DNA of 10,215 nt from Chloroflexota bacterium (GTDB lineage Bacteria > Chloroflexota > Anaerolineae > Anaerolineales > DRMV01): contig JAADEP010000043.1 of assembly GCA_013153335.1 (NCBI GenBank), forward strand, positions 1 to 10,215, read 5' to 3'. Both the position numbers and the translations under genes were made by a program. Numbering within the stretch: position 1 is the stretch's first letter; each line of letters begins with the position of its first letter. Below the pieces are notes generated by a model, which was not told where the DNA came from, ran no database searches, and saw only the letters and a list, made by a program, of their open reading frames with translations. This document shows, one piece after another, positions 1 to 6,329 of this stretch.

Positions 1-19
1 GTTCGCGCACCATGTGATG

Positions 20-109
20 CTAGCCGCGGGCTTCCAGCCCTCGGCGACCCCGCGACACCCGCGGCGGACGCGAGCACGCCCATGCCGCGGGCGGCTGAAC
101 CCGCCCGCT
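20..109. repeat. REP-like two-hairpin repeat, copy 1
   Basis: This is the first of two imperfect copies of an intergenic unit. It begins CTAGCCGCGGGCTTCC. Its first hairpin pairs 23-31 (GCCGCGGGC) with 37-45 (GCCCTCGGC) around a five-base loop, with one mismatch. After a spacer, a second hairpin pairs 88-94 (CGGGCGG) with 101-107 (CCGCCCG) around a six-base loop, CTGAAC. The 9-mer GCCGCGGGC occurs at 23-31 and 84-92 here and twice more in copy 2. No open reading frame in it looks like a protein. Paired GC hairpins in intergenic DNA are typical of REP/BIME-type elements; that class is inferred. The genome copy number cannot be seen from one window. Confidence 0.6.
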
Positions 110-168
110 ACAAATTCACGACGCACGTCCGCGCTGGGCTAGCCAGCTCGCACGCAATTTTATGCAAA

Positions 169-243
169 CTAGCCGCGGGCTTCCCACCCGCGGCGCCTGC
201 GGCACGCGAGCGCGCCATGGCCGCGGGCGGCGAAACCCGCCCG
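169..243. repeat. REP-like two-hairpin repeat, copy 2
   Basis: This is the second copy of the unit at 20-109. The first 15 bases after the shared C (170-184) are identical to 21-35. The stretch 204-243 matches 68-107 at about 35 of 40 positions, allowing small gaps. The first hairpin is perfect: 172-179 (GCCGCGGG) pairs with 187-194 (CCCGCGGC) across a seven-base loop. The second pairs 224-230 (CGGGCGG) with 237-243 (CCGCCCG) across the loop CGAAAC. The arms are conserved between copies where loops and spacers vary, including a compensated unit length (the spacer is about 13 bases shorter here). This suggests that structure rather than coding is maintained. Confidence 0.6.
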
Positions 244-442
244 TCGCGTTGGGCTGGCTCAACGGCGACAGCCCCCTCGCCTCCCCCGCGCCGCTTGACG
301 GTTTCTACAACGTTTGCGCGCACCCCTCAGGACCGTCTGCTTAGGCTGCGGGTGGTCTCACAGCAGCAGGTTCCAGGCGCGCGGCTTTTAGGGGATGGAG
401 CCCTGCGCGGCGCGAGCGGTCCTTGGGAGGCGTTGGGCTTGG
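244..442. other. Intergenic stretch without recognised features
   Basis: These roughly 200 bases lie between the hairpin repeats and the yebC promoter. The short frames that cross them have low-complexity, Arg/Ala/Pro-rich translations expected from GC-rich non-coding DNA, and none has a convincing start with a ribosome binding site. A TTGACG occurs at 295-300, but no -10 box follows at a suitable distance. I see no tRNA, riboswitch or terminator with a U tract. The end of a gene lying to the left of the window could precede base 1, so nothing can be said about the upstream neighbour. Confidence 0.4.
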
Positions 443-448
443 TATAAT
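443..448 (+). promoter_or_regulatory. Probable -10 box of the yebC-ruvC promoter
   Basis: The hexamer is a perfect TATAAT, preceded by TTGG. It lies 32 bases before the ATG at 481, giving a predicted leader of about 25 bases that contains the GAGGAG ribosome binding site at 467-472. No good -35 hexamer sits 16-18 bases upstream. The GGTATAAT context resembles the boxes before the SH3b gene (GGTATAAT, minus strand) and the chagasin-like gene (GGTACAAT). Confidence 0.6.
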
Positions 449-480
449 GGAAAAAGAACAATGCTTGAGGAGCGATGACC

Positions 481-1242
481 ATGGCAGGTCACTCGAAGTG
501 GAAGAACATTCAGCGCAAGAAGTCCGCGATGGACGCGAAGCGCGGCCGACTTTTCACGCGTCTGGCCCGGGAGATCATCATTGCCGCGCGCGAAGGAGGC
601 GGGGACCCGGACACCAATCCTCGGTTGCGGATGGCCATTGAGCGCGCGAAAGCCAACAACATGCCCAAGGACAAGATCATCAACGCGATCAAGCGCGGGA
701 CGGGCGAGCTGCGCGGGGGCGGACAGCTGGAGGAGATCTTCTACGAAGGTTACGCGCCGCACGGCATTGCGATGATGATCTACTGCGTAACCGACAACCG
801 AAACCGCGCGCTGTCCGAGATCCGGCACATGCTGAACAAACACGGGGGCAGCTTGGGGGAGAGCGGCTCGGTCGCGTGGCAGTTCCGGCGCATGGCCTAC
901 TTCTCCATCCCGGCCGAGGGCAACGACCCAGACGAGATTTTGGATTTGGCCATTGACGCGGGGGCGGAAGACGTGGCCTTTGACGAGTATCAGATCGAGA
1001 TCTTCGCGCCCGTCGAGGCGTTCAAGGCCATTGGCGATCGTCTCCGCGCGGCTGGGGTCCAGGTTCAAGAGGCGGGCATCAAGATGATCCCCTTGCAGAA
1101 GATCAGCCTGCCGCCTGAGCAAGCGGCCCAGGTGCTCAAGGTGATTGAGGCCTTAGAAGACCTGGACGACGTGCAAGAGGTATACGCCAACCTGGATATC
1201 TCGGACGAGGCTGTCGCGGAATACGAAAAGATGACCGCCTGA
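481..1242 (+). CDS. yebC: YebC/PmpR family protein (TACO1 homologue)
   Basis: This 253-residue protein is full length for the YebC/TACO1 family and starts with the family signature MAGHSKWKNIQRKK. The N-terminal basic helical part continues as KRGRLFTRLAREI, followed by the conserved GGGDPDTNPRLRMAIERAK and the NMPKDKIINAIKRGTGE segment. The middle carries YEGYAPHGIAMMI, TDNRNR and GSLGESGSVAWQF, all family hallmarks. An ATG six bases upstream (475) is in frame, but it would leave only two bases after the GAGGAG at 467-472. The ATG at 481 gives eight bases and the canonical N-terminus, so I chose it. The family was first described as transcriptional regulators; the mitochondrial member activates translation, and bacterial members have been linked to translation as well. 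The protein is cytoplasmic. It is followed one base later by ruvC, a pairing common in bacteria, and the two are surely co-transcribed. Confidence 0.96.
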   Translation: MAGHSKWKNIQRKKSAMDAKRGRLFTRLAREIIIAAREGGGDPDTNPRLRMAIERAKANNMPKDKIINAIKRGTGELRGGGQLEEIFYEGYAPHGIAMMIYCVTDNRNRALSEIRHMLNKHGGSLGESGSVAWQFRRMAYFSIPAEGNDPDEILDLAIDAGAEDVAFDEYQIEIFAPVEAFKAIGDRLRAAGVQVQEAGIKMIPLQKISLPPEQAAQVLKVIEALEDLDDVQEVYANLDISDEAVAEYEKMTA

Positions 1243-1243
1243 C

Positions 1244-1726
1244 ATGCGCATTTTGGGCTTGGATCCCGGGCTGGCGCTCACGGGTTACGGCGTGGTCGAG
1301 CCCCATCCCCGGGGTGGGTTTCGGGTCATCACGTATGGCGTGATTCGCACCGCGGCCAAGGAGCCGTTGCCGCAACGCTTGTTGCATCTGTATCAAGGCA
1401 TGCGCGCGTTGCTCGAAACCTATCAACCCGAGGCTGCCGCGGTTGAGCGTTTGTTTGTCCAGCGCAATCTGCGCAGCGTTATGAGCGTTGGGCAAGCGCG
1501 TGGGGTGGTCCTGCTGACCTTGGCGCAATTTCAGGTTCCCGTGGCCGAATACACGCCGACGCAAGTCAAGACCGCGCTGACCGGGTATGGGGCCGCGCGC
1601 AAAGCCCAAATGCAGCGCATGGTCCAGCTCCTCTTGGGCCTGCCCGAGATCCCCCGGCCCGACGACGCGGCCGACGCCCTGGCCGTCGCCCTTTGTCACG
1701 CCCAACACGCGACCATACCCAGGTGA
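1244..1726 (+). CDS. ruvC: Crossover junction endodeoxyribonuclease RuvC
   Basis: RuvC is the dimeric nuclease that resolves Holliday junctions made during recombination and repair, working with the RuvAB branch-migration motor. The 160 residues match the usual length. The N-terminus LGLDPGLALTGYGVV carries the first catalytic aspartate (D7). E68 in AAVERLF is the second acidic residue. The C-terminal PDDAADALAVALCH supplies the last pair, D141 and D144, so the metal-binding tetrad is intact. The segments FVQRNLRSVMSVGQARGV and KTALTGYGAARKAQMQ are also family hallmarks. The ATG lies one base after the yebC stop, so translation is probably coupled. ruvA and ruvB are not next to it: the downstream neighbour is convergent, starting its stop only 18 bases away, so ruvAB must lie elsewhere in the genome. 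Confidence 0.97.
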   Translation: MRILGLDPGLALTGYGVVEPHPRGGFRVITYGVIRTAAKEPLPQRLLHLYQGMRALLETYQPEAAAVERLFVQRNLRSVMSVGQARGVVLLTLAQFQVPVAEYTPTQVKTALTGYGAARKAQMQRMVQLLLGLPEIPRPDDAADALAVALCHAQHATIPR

Positions 1727-1744
1727 GGGGTAGCGTGATTGTCC

Positions 1745-2374
1745 CTAAGGCCCATCGTCGGCGGGGCCGACGGTGAGGTAGGGGCGGATTTGTTCAAGTT
1801 TGACCGGGCCAATGCCTTTGACGTTCAGCAGCTCTTCTAAGGTGCGGAAGGGGCCGTGGGTTTCTCGGTACTCCACAATCCGCGCGGCCAGGCTGGGACC
1901 GATGCCCGGCAATTCGGCCAGTTCGTCCACGCTCGCGGTGTTGATGTTCACCTGAACCGGCGCCCCCATGGCAGAGAGGGGCGCAGCTACCGGCGTCGGG
2001 GTGACGGGCTCCCCGCGGAAGGGTACCCACAGGCGCTCGCCGTCTTGAAGTGGCCGGCTTAGGTTAAGTCGGCTTAAGTCGGCCTCGGGGAGCGCGCCCC
2101 CGGCTGCTTCGATGGCTTGGTATACGCGGCTCCCTCGGGGAAAGGTATACACGCCGGGGGTGCGCACCGCCCCTTCGATTTGCACCACGATGCCTTGCGG
2201 GGTCGGCGGCGGTTCTAAGACAATGGGCATCTCCCGCTCGGGACGCAACAAAAAGTACAGCACCCCGCCCAGGGCCAACCCAGTTAGCACGCCCAAAAGC
2301 CCCACCCAAAAATGCGCGCGAGCTGGGCCAAACAGCATGCTTGCCAAGCTTTCGTCCGTTTTTTCGGATCGCAT
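1745..2374 (-). CDS. comEA: ComEA-like membrane-anchored DNA-binding protein (SLBB + helix-hairpin-helix)
   Basis: ComEA binds double-stranded DNA at the outside of the membrane during natural transformation and hands it to the ComEC channel. This 209-residue protein has the expected three parts: one membrane helix at about residues 22-44 after a short cytoplasmic tail; an SLBB domain at about 61-119 (IVVQIEGAVRTPGVYTFPRG, ending DGERLWVPF); and, after a short Pro/Thr linker, a C-terminal pair of helix-hairpin-helix motifs at about 141-200 (VNINTASVDELAELPGIGPS and LLNVKGIGPVKLEQI, each with a GIGP turn). The ATG has GAGGGG four bases upstream on its strand. It begins 17 bases after the stop of the mannose-1-phosphate guanylyltransferase gene and is probably the last gene of that operon. 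No comEC, comEB or pilus gene is in the window, so a role in DNA uptake is inferred from the family; some such proteins are annotated only as helix-hairpin-helix proteins. Confidence 0.9.
   Translation of the reverse strand: MRSEKTDESLASMLFGPARAHFWVGLLGVLTGLALGGVLYFLLRPEREMPIVLEPPPTPQGIVVQIEGAVRTPGVYTFPRGSRVYQAIEAAGGALPEADLSRLNLSRPLQDGERLWVPFRGEPVTPTPVAAPLSAMGAPVQVNINTASVDELAELPGIGPSLAARIVEYRETHGPFRTLEELLNVKGIGPVKLEQIRPYLTVGPADDGP
1754..1774. terminator. Stem-loop at the ruvC/comEA convergent junction, possible terminator
   Basis: Bases 1756-1762 (CGTCGGC) and 1766-1772 (GCCGACG) form a perfect seven-base-pair stem with a GGG loop, extended by a T-G wobble and an A-T pair to nine pairs. It lies inside the last codons of comEA, 28 bases after the ruvC stop, where both converging transcripts must end. 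Neither side has a T tract, so it is not a classical intrinsic terminator. Because it is in coding sequence, the symmetry could also be chance in GC-rich DNA. Confidence 0.3.
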
Positions 2375-2391
2375 CGCGCCCCTCGCGATCG

Positions 2392-3474
2392 TTACAGATA
2401 CTCCGTGAGCCCTTTCTCCCGCAGGCGCTGGACCACCTCGCGCACCCGTTGACTTTGGCCTCGTGGAAGGACCAGCAGCGCGTCGTCGGTCTCGACCACG
2501 AGGATGTCTTCCACGCCTAAAAACACCACCAGACGCTCACGCGTGCTATAGGCCAGGTTCCGACGACTGTCGATGGGCAAGACCCACGCCCGGTAGGCCG
2601 CGTTTTCCTCCTCGTCTTTGGGCAGAAGTTCCCACACCGCGTCCCACGAGCCTACGTCACTCCAGCCCAGCCCGCGGGCCGGGATTACGGCCGCGTCGCG
2701 CGCACCTTCCATAATGCCGTAGTCAATGGTCTGCACGGTCAAAGTCGGCCATAACGCAGCCAAGCGCTCGTCCCATTGGGGCGTGCCCCAAGCCTCACGT
2801 AGCGCCTCGAACACGCGCCAATGCTCGGGCATTTGGCGCCGGAATTCCTCCCAAATGCGGGCCACACGCCAGAAGAACATGCCCGAATTCCACGTGTACC
2901 CGCCTTCGGCCAGCATACGTTCGGCTTGCTCGCGTGAGGGCTTCTCCTTAAAACGGCGGATGCGGTACACCGGCCAACCGTCAACCTCGCCCAAGCGTTC
3001 GCCTTGCTGAATGTAGCCATAGCCGGTCGCGGGGTAGGTTGGCTCAATGCCCAACGCGACGAGATAGTCTCGGGCCGCCCACGTGAGTGCGGCCTGCACG
3101 ACCGAGAGGAAGCGATCCACGTGGCGGATGTAGTGGTCGGCCGGGAAAACGGCCATGCGCGCGTCGGGCGCTTCCGCGTAAAGCCGAGCGGCCGCCAAGC
3201 CAACCACCGCGGCCGTACCCTTGGGCTCGGGCTCCAAAAGAAAATGGCTCAGTGGGATTTGGGGCGTTTGCTCCCGAAGCGCATCCACTTGATCGACCGT
3301 CGTGACCACGAGCATGCGTTCGGGCGGGAACAAGCCCGAAAGGCGAGCCACGGTGGCTTGGTAGAGGCTGGTGTCTTCCAACAAAGGCAACAGATGTTTT
3401 GGATGTTGGCGCCGCGAAAGGGGCCAGAGTCGGGTCCCGCCCCCACCGGCCATAATGACCGCATATGTGCTCAT
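2392..3474 (-). CDS. manC: Mannose-1-phosphate guanylyltransferase (GDP-mannose pyrophosphorylase)
   Basis: This enzyme joins mannose-1-phosphate and GTP to make GDP-mannose and pyrophosphate, the activated sugar for polysaccharides and glycoproteins. The nucleotide-binding loop GGGGTRLWPLSRRQHPKHLL is at residues 10-29, and FPADHYI at 110-116 carries the metal-binding aspartate. Further sugar-nucleotidyltransferase motifs follow: GYGYIQ at 151-156, FKEKP at 175-179, WNSGMF at 195-200, DYGIME at 251-256 and WSDVGSW at 271-277. At 360 residues it is the short, single-function type, without the C-terminal cupin phosphomannose isomerase domain found in bifunctional ManC/AlgA. The ATG at 3474 was chosen because it has a GAGGGGG stretch five bases upstream and begins MSTYAVIMAGG; an upstream ATG at 3531 would overlap the preceding gene. 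It lies 32 bases after the phosphomannomutase-like gene, whose product it would use. The segment EPEPKGTA at 81-88 replaces the more usual EPxxRNTA. Specificity for GTP and mannose is inferred from similarity. Confidence 0.93.
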   Translation of the reverse strand: MSTYAVIMAGGGGTRLWPLSRRQHPKHLLPLLEDTSLYQATVARLSGLFPPERMLVVTTVDQVDALREQTPQIPLSHFLLEPEPKGTAAVVGLAAARLYAEAPDARMAVFPADHYIRHVDRFLSVVQAALTWAARDYLVALGIEPTYPATGYGYIQQGERLGEVDGWPVYRIRRFKEKPSREQAERMLAEGGYTWNSGMFFWRVARIWEEFRRQMPEHWRVFEALREAWGTPQWDERLAALWPTLTVQTIDYGIMEGARDAAVIPARGLGWSDVGSWDAVWELLPKDEEENAAYRAWVLPIDSRRNLAYSTRERLVVFLGVEDILVVETDDALLVLPRGQSQRVREVVQRLREKGLTEYL

Positions 3475-3506
3475 CGCAACCCCCTCATTTCTTCGTCGAT
3501 TGTGTG

Positions 3507-4955
3507 CTAATTCTGTTTTGAGGATGGCCACTCGACCCCGGCCAAACGCAAGCCATCGGCCAAAATCGCGTCCAGGCGGCTGGGGTCGGTGGTCTCACAA
3601 TACACCCGGAGCAAGGGCTCGGTGCCCGAGAACCGGATCAAGAGCCATCCCCCATCCTCAAGCAAGAACTGATAGCCGTCGATCGTGCGCACCCCTACGA
3701 CGCGAAGCCCGCCGATGGTCTCGGGGCGTGCGGCGCGCACGCGCGCTTCCACAGCTTCGCGGTCGCCTTGGAAGGGCACATCAATGCGTTTGTAGTACGT
3801 TGGCCCAACCTTCTCAAAGAGCAGCTGCACGAGCTCGGACGGCTTTTTGTTCAAGCGCACCATCATGTCCAGGAGGTAAAGCCCGGCCAGAATCCCGTCG
3901 CGCTCGGGGACATGGCCCCGAAACGCATACCCACCCGATTCTTCGCCCCCCAACAGGGCGTTCACTTCAAGCATTTTCGGAGCAACGTATTTGAAGCCCA
4001 CGCCCGTTTCGTAGACCGGGACGCCGTACATCTCACCCATTTTGTTGATCAGCGCGGTCGTCGAGATGGTCTTGACGATCGGACCGCGCTCACCCCGCAG
4101 TTCCAGGAAATAGTACGCGAGCAGGCCGAAAACCTTCAGCTGGTCGATAAAGCGGCCTTGCTCATCGCCCAGCCCTACCCGGTCTGCATCGCCGTCGTTG
4201 ATGATCAGCACGTCCGCGCCGCGGCGCACGGTTTCGGCCAACCCCACATTGACGTTCGGCGGGATGGGCTCTGGCCGCTTCATGTCGGGGAAGATGGGGT
4301 TACGCACGTTGTGGATTTCTTCCACCACGGTTTTGCCGCCGTGCAAAAGTCGCGGGAACCAACCCGCGCCATTGCCCCACATGGGATCGACCAGCACTTT
4401 GATGCCCGCCTGCCGGATGGGCTCCAGATCAATGAGGTCTTCCTGCAAATGCCGGATGTAGGCCGGCTTGGGGTCGAAGATCACCACGCGGCCCTGATCT
4501 TGCGCTTCTTGCAGAGGAATACGCTGCACCGCGTGCGCATCCTCAGGGATGAAGGCTTCAACCTCACGTAGCGCCTCAGGGGGCAGCGCGCCGCCGTGTT
4601 CATCGCGAACCTTGAAGCCGTTGTCGGTGGGCGGATTGTGCGACGCGGTGATGTTCACCGCGCCGACCGCACCCCGATCCACGACCGAGTACGAAATCAC
4701 GGGGGTAGGCGTGGCTTCTTGCGTCAGATACACGCGCAAACCATTCCCCGCCAAAACTTCGGCCACGGCTGCCGCGAAGTTTTCCGAGTGAAAACGCTTG
4801 TCATACCCCACCACGACCCATTCATCCTTATGCCCGCGCTCCAGCAGATAACGCGCGAACCCCTGGGCCGCTCGGCGTACGTTCGCAAAGGTGTAATCAT
4901 CGGCAATCATGCCGCGCCAGCCGTCGGTTCCAAAACGAATCCGTGTGTTCGTCAT
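3507..4955 (-). CDS. Phosphoglucomutase/phosphomannomutase family enzyme
   Basis: Members of the alpha-D-phosphohexomutase family move phosphate between C6 and C1 of a hexose through a phosphoserine. The 482-residue protein has the complete four-domain set. Domain 1 contains the catalytic serine loop NITASHNPPTDNGFK, with Ser105. Domain 2 contains the magnesium loop DGDADR at 254-259. Domain 3 contains the sugar-binding loop GEESGG at 337-342, followed by HVPERDGI. Domain 4 contains the phosphate-binding loop RFSGTEP at 441-447. The ATG has AGGAGG seven bases upstream. Sequence alone does not separate glucose from mannose use. The neighbour 32 bases downstream is a GDP-mannose pyrophosphorylase, so phosphomannomutase activity (mannose-6-P to mannose-1-P, manB role) is the likely job here; dual use is common in the family. 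It sits 28 bases after the SH3b membrane protein gene and is probably co-transcribed with it. Confidence 0.94.
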   Translation of the reverse strand: MTNTRIRFGTDGWRGMIADDYTFANVRRAAQGFARYLLERGHKDEWVVVGYDKRFHSENFAAAVAEVLAGNGLRVYLTQEATPTPVISYSVVDRGAVGAVNITASHNPPTDNGFKVRDEHGGALPPEALREVEAFIPEDAHAVQRIPLQEAQDQGRVVIFDPKPAYIRHLQEDLIDLEPIRQAGIKVLVDPMWGNGAGWFPRLLHGGKTVVEEIHNVRNPIFPDMKRPEPIPPNVNVGLAETVRRGADVLIINDGDADRVGLGDEQGRFIDQLKVFGLLAYYFLELRGERGPIVKTISTTALINKMGEMYGVPVYETGVGFKYVAPKMLEVNALLGGEESGGYAFRGHVPERDGILAGLYLLDMMVRLNKKPSELVQLLFEKVGPTYYKRIDVPFQGDREAVEARVRAARPETIGGLRVVGVRTIDGYQFLLEDGGWLLIRFSGTEPLLRVYCETTDPSRLDAILADGLRLAGVEWPSSKQN

Positions 4956-4983
4956 CGGTCTTCCTCCTTAGACGCTCGACTTA

Positions 4984-6162
4984 TTAAGGGCTGAGGGTGG
5001 ATGTCGGGGTCACAGTGGCCACCAAGTGGGCCAGGACCCAACCGTAGATCGGCTCATCCTCAGGGGGATAGGCCAGTACCCAGACCCACCAATATCCGTC
5101 AGCTTCGACGGGTTCTTCCTCCGTAAGAATTTCGACGCGCGTGCCTTCCATCAAGCCACGCAGGCGCTGGTATTGAAATCCGGGCCCTTCGCGCAGATAG
5201 ATGCCCCGATAGCGCGGCGGGGGAACGACCACCGCGTCGACCCGCGCGGGCGGTGTAGGCGTAAGACTCGGGCTTGGTGTCGGAGTTCGCGTCGGCGGGA
5301 TGGGCGTTGGTGTGGGGCGCGGGCTCGGGGTTGGGCTGGCGGTGGGCGTGGATGTTGGCTCAGCGGGGGAGGCGATGGTTGCGCTTGACGTGGGTTGGGG
5401 CGTCAAGGTCGGCAAGGCCGGGGGAAGCCCCGCGCGCGCGGGCGCCGAAGGCGTCGCGGCGGCCAGGTAAGCGGCAAAAGTAACCATGCTAAGCACGACG
5501 AGAAGCAACAGCGCCCCATATCCGCGATACCGCACCGGCGTCCAACCGCGGAGCAAGAGCATGCCGGCCCACGCGCTCATGGCCCAAACCAGGTGCGTCA
5601 CCGCGCTGAGCCAAGCCGTGCCCGCGGCTTGCGAATGCCCCGCGGCGAACAACGCGCCCGCGAAGAACATCGGACGCCACAGCGTCCATGTGAGCAATAC
5701 CCCGGGCAGGAAGAGGGCTTCTTCCCGCCGGCTAGGGAGCAAGCCCGCGGCCCATACCCCAGCCAGGAACGTGGCGATGAGCACCGGCAGGGCGGGTTGG
5801 CTCAGGGATTCCCACGCTTCGACTGCCCGACCGGCGCGTTGGGCCCACCAGCCCGCGACCAGCCCGGCGAACCCGAACAGCGCCCACGCCGCGAGCAGCA
5901 GGCCCAGCCCCCGCCGCAGGTACCGCGTATCGGCCATCCCCAAGCCAAAAACCAGGCTGGCCAAAGGCCAAACCGCGCCTGGGGCCAACACTGCGCCAAA
6001 CAGCCACCACACCGGATGTCCACCCAGGGCCGCGTAAATCCACAGGAGCGGCGTCGCGACCACAGTCGGGCCCAGGGTCGGCAACCACCCCGCATGGCGC
6101 CACAAAAAGCGGGCTACGTCTTCCCATGCATACTCAGATGAAGTGGCTTCGGTCACGGTCAT
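4984..6162 (-). CDS. Polytopic membrane protein with Thr/Pro/Ser linker and C-terminal SH3b domain
   Basis: I do not recognise a named family for the whole 392-residue protein. About residues 28-236 contain some six or seven hydrophobic helices rich in Trp, Ala, Gly and Leu (near 28-46, 51-76, 85-106, 124-141, 152-176, 181-204 and 216-236). Residues about 237-305 are a low-complexity Pro/Thr/Ser linker with repeated TPTP and SPTPSP. Residues about 306-384 resemble a bacterial SH3 (SH3b) domain: GIYLREGPGFQY, GTRVEIL, GYWWVWVLA and YGWVLAHLV. Such linkers and SH3b domains normally lie outside the membrane, where SH3b can bind cell-wall or surface polymers. The ATG at 6162 was chosen because AGGAG lies five bases before it; the open frame continues upstream but has no ribosome binding site and reads as non-coding. 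Two in-frame stops (TAATAA) end it, 28 bases before the phosphomannomutase-like gene. It heads the minus-strand operon, which suggests a surface or glycan-related role, but this is inference. Confidence 0.82.
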   Translation of the reverse strand: MTVTEATSSEYAWEDVARFLWRHAGWLPTLGPTVVATPLLWIYAALGGHPVWWLFGAVLAPGAVWPLASLVFGLGMADTRYLRRGLGLLLAAWALFGFAGLVAGWWAQRAGRAVEAWESLSQPALPVLIATFLAGVWAAGLLPSRREEALFLPGVLLTWTLWRPMFFAGALFAAGHSQAAGTAWLSAVTHLVWAMSAWAGMLLLRGWTPVRYRGYGALLLLVVLSMVTFAAYLAAATPSAPARAGLPPALPTLTPQPTSSATIASPAEPTSTPTASPTPSPRPTPTPIPPTRTPTPSPSLTPTPPARVDAVVVPPPRYRGIYLREGPGFQYQRLRGLMEGTRVEILTEEEPVEADGYWWVWVLAYPPEDEPIYGWVLAHLVATVTPTSTLSP

Positions 6163-6178
6163 GGACACTCCTGCCTGG

Positions 6179-6184
6179 ATTATA
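6179..6184 (-). promoter_or_regulatory. Probable -10 box for the SH3b-manC-comEA operon
   Basis: On the minus strand this is TATAAT, read in the context GGGTATAATCC. It ends 16 bases before the ATG at 6162, so transcription would begin near 6172, about ten bases before the start codon and right at the AGGAG ribosome binding site (6168-6172). That makes the leader unusually short. No clear -35 box is seen. It is half of a divergent promoter region shared with the FAH-family gene. Confidence 0.5.
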
Positions 6185-6287
6185 CCCGTTCTACATGGGG
6201 AATGGCCGTTCCGCGCCTCAAGACAGCGCTTCGTCCTACGCGTGGCTGGGGTGTGCGCATCCATACGGCCAAGGCCCGACCGAATCA

Positions 6288-6296
6288 TGTTATCAT
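6288..6296 (+). promoter_or_regulatory. Possible extended -10 promoter for the FAH-galE pair
   Basis: The sequence TGTTATCAT contains a TG-N extension followed by TATCAT, one mismatch from TATAAT. It lies 33 bases before the ATG at 6330, and the AGGAGG ribosome binding site follows at 6319-6324. There is no good -35 hexamer, which is usual for extended -10 promoters. It faces away from the box at 6179-6184, with about 100 bases between them. Confidence 0.4.
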
Positions 6297-6329
6297 TTCC
6301 CCCACGCACCCGGCGTTTAGGAGGACACG

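Noticed and set aside
295..311. TTGACG and TACAAC resembling -35 and -10 boxes
   Set aside because: They are only five bases apart, far from the 16-18 bases needed, and no gene start follows nearby.
388..1122. Long minus-strand open frame (244 codons) opposite yebC
   Set aside because: It is antisense to a strongly conserved gene, has no ribosome binding site, and its translation shows no recognisable family; it is a product of high third-position GC.
2064..2083. Perfect 10-base tandem repeat TTAAGTCGGC inside comEA
   Set aside because: It encodes the ordinary conserved SLBB segment ADLSRLNLSR; a two-copy repeat out of step with codons gives no sign of slippage or function.
3768..4571. Plus-strand open frame of 267 codons opposite the phosphomannomutase-like gene
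   Set aside because: The minus strand has the full set of phosphohexomutase motifs; the plus-strand translation is His/Val/Asp-rich and matches nothing I know.
5230..5450. Repetitive GGCGTGGG/GTGTCGG-like DNA that could be a minisatellite or CRISPR-like array
   Set aside because: The periodicity comes from Thr/Pro/Ser codons of the SH3b protein linker; there are no spacers or exact repeat units.
5395..6141. Long plus-strand open frame (248 codons) opposite the SH3b gene
   Set aside because: Its translation is Arg/Gln/Pro-rich low-complexity sequence mirroring the hydrophobic codons of the real gene on the other strand, with no start signal.
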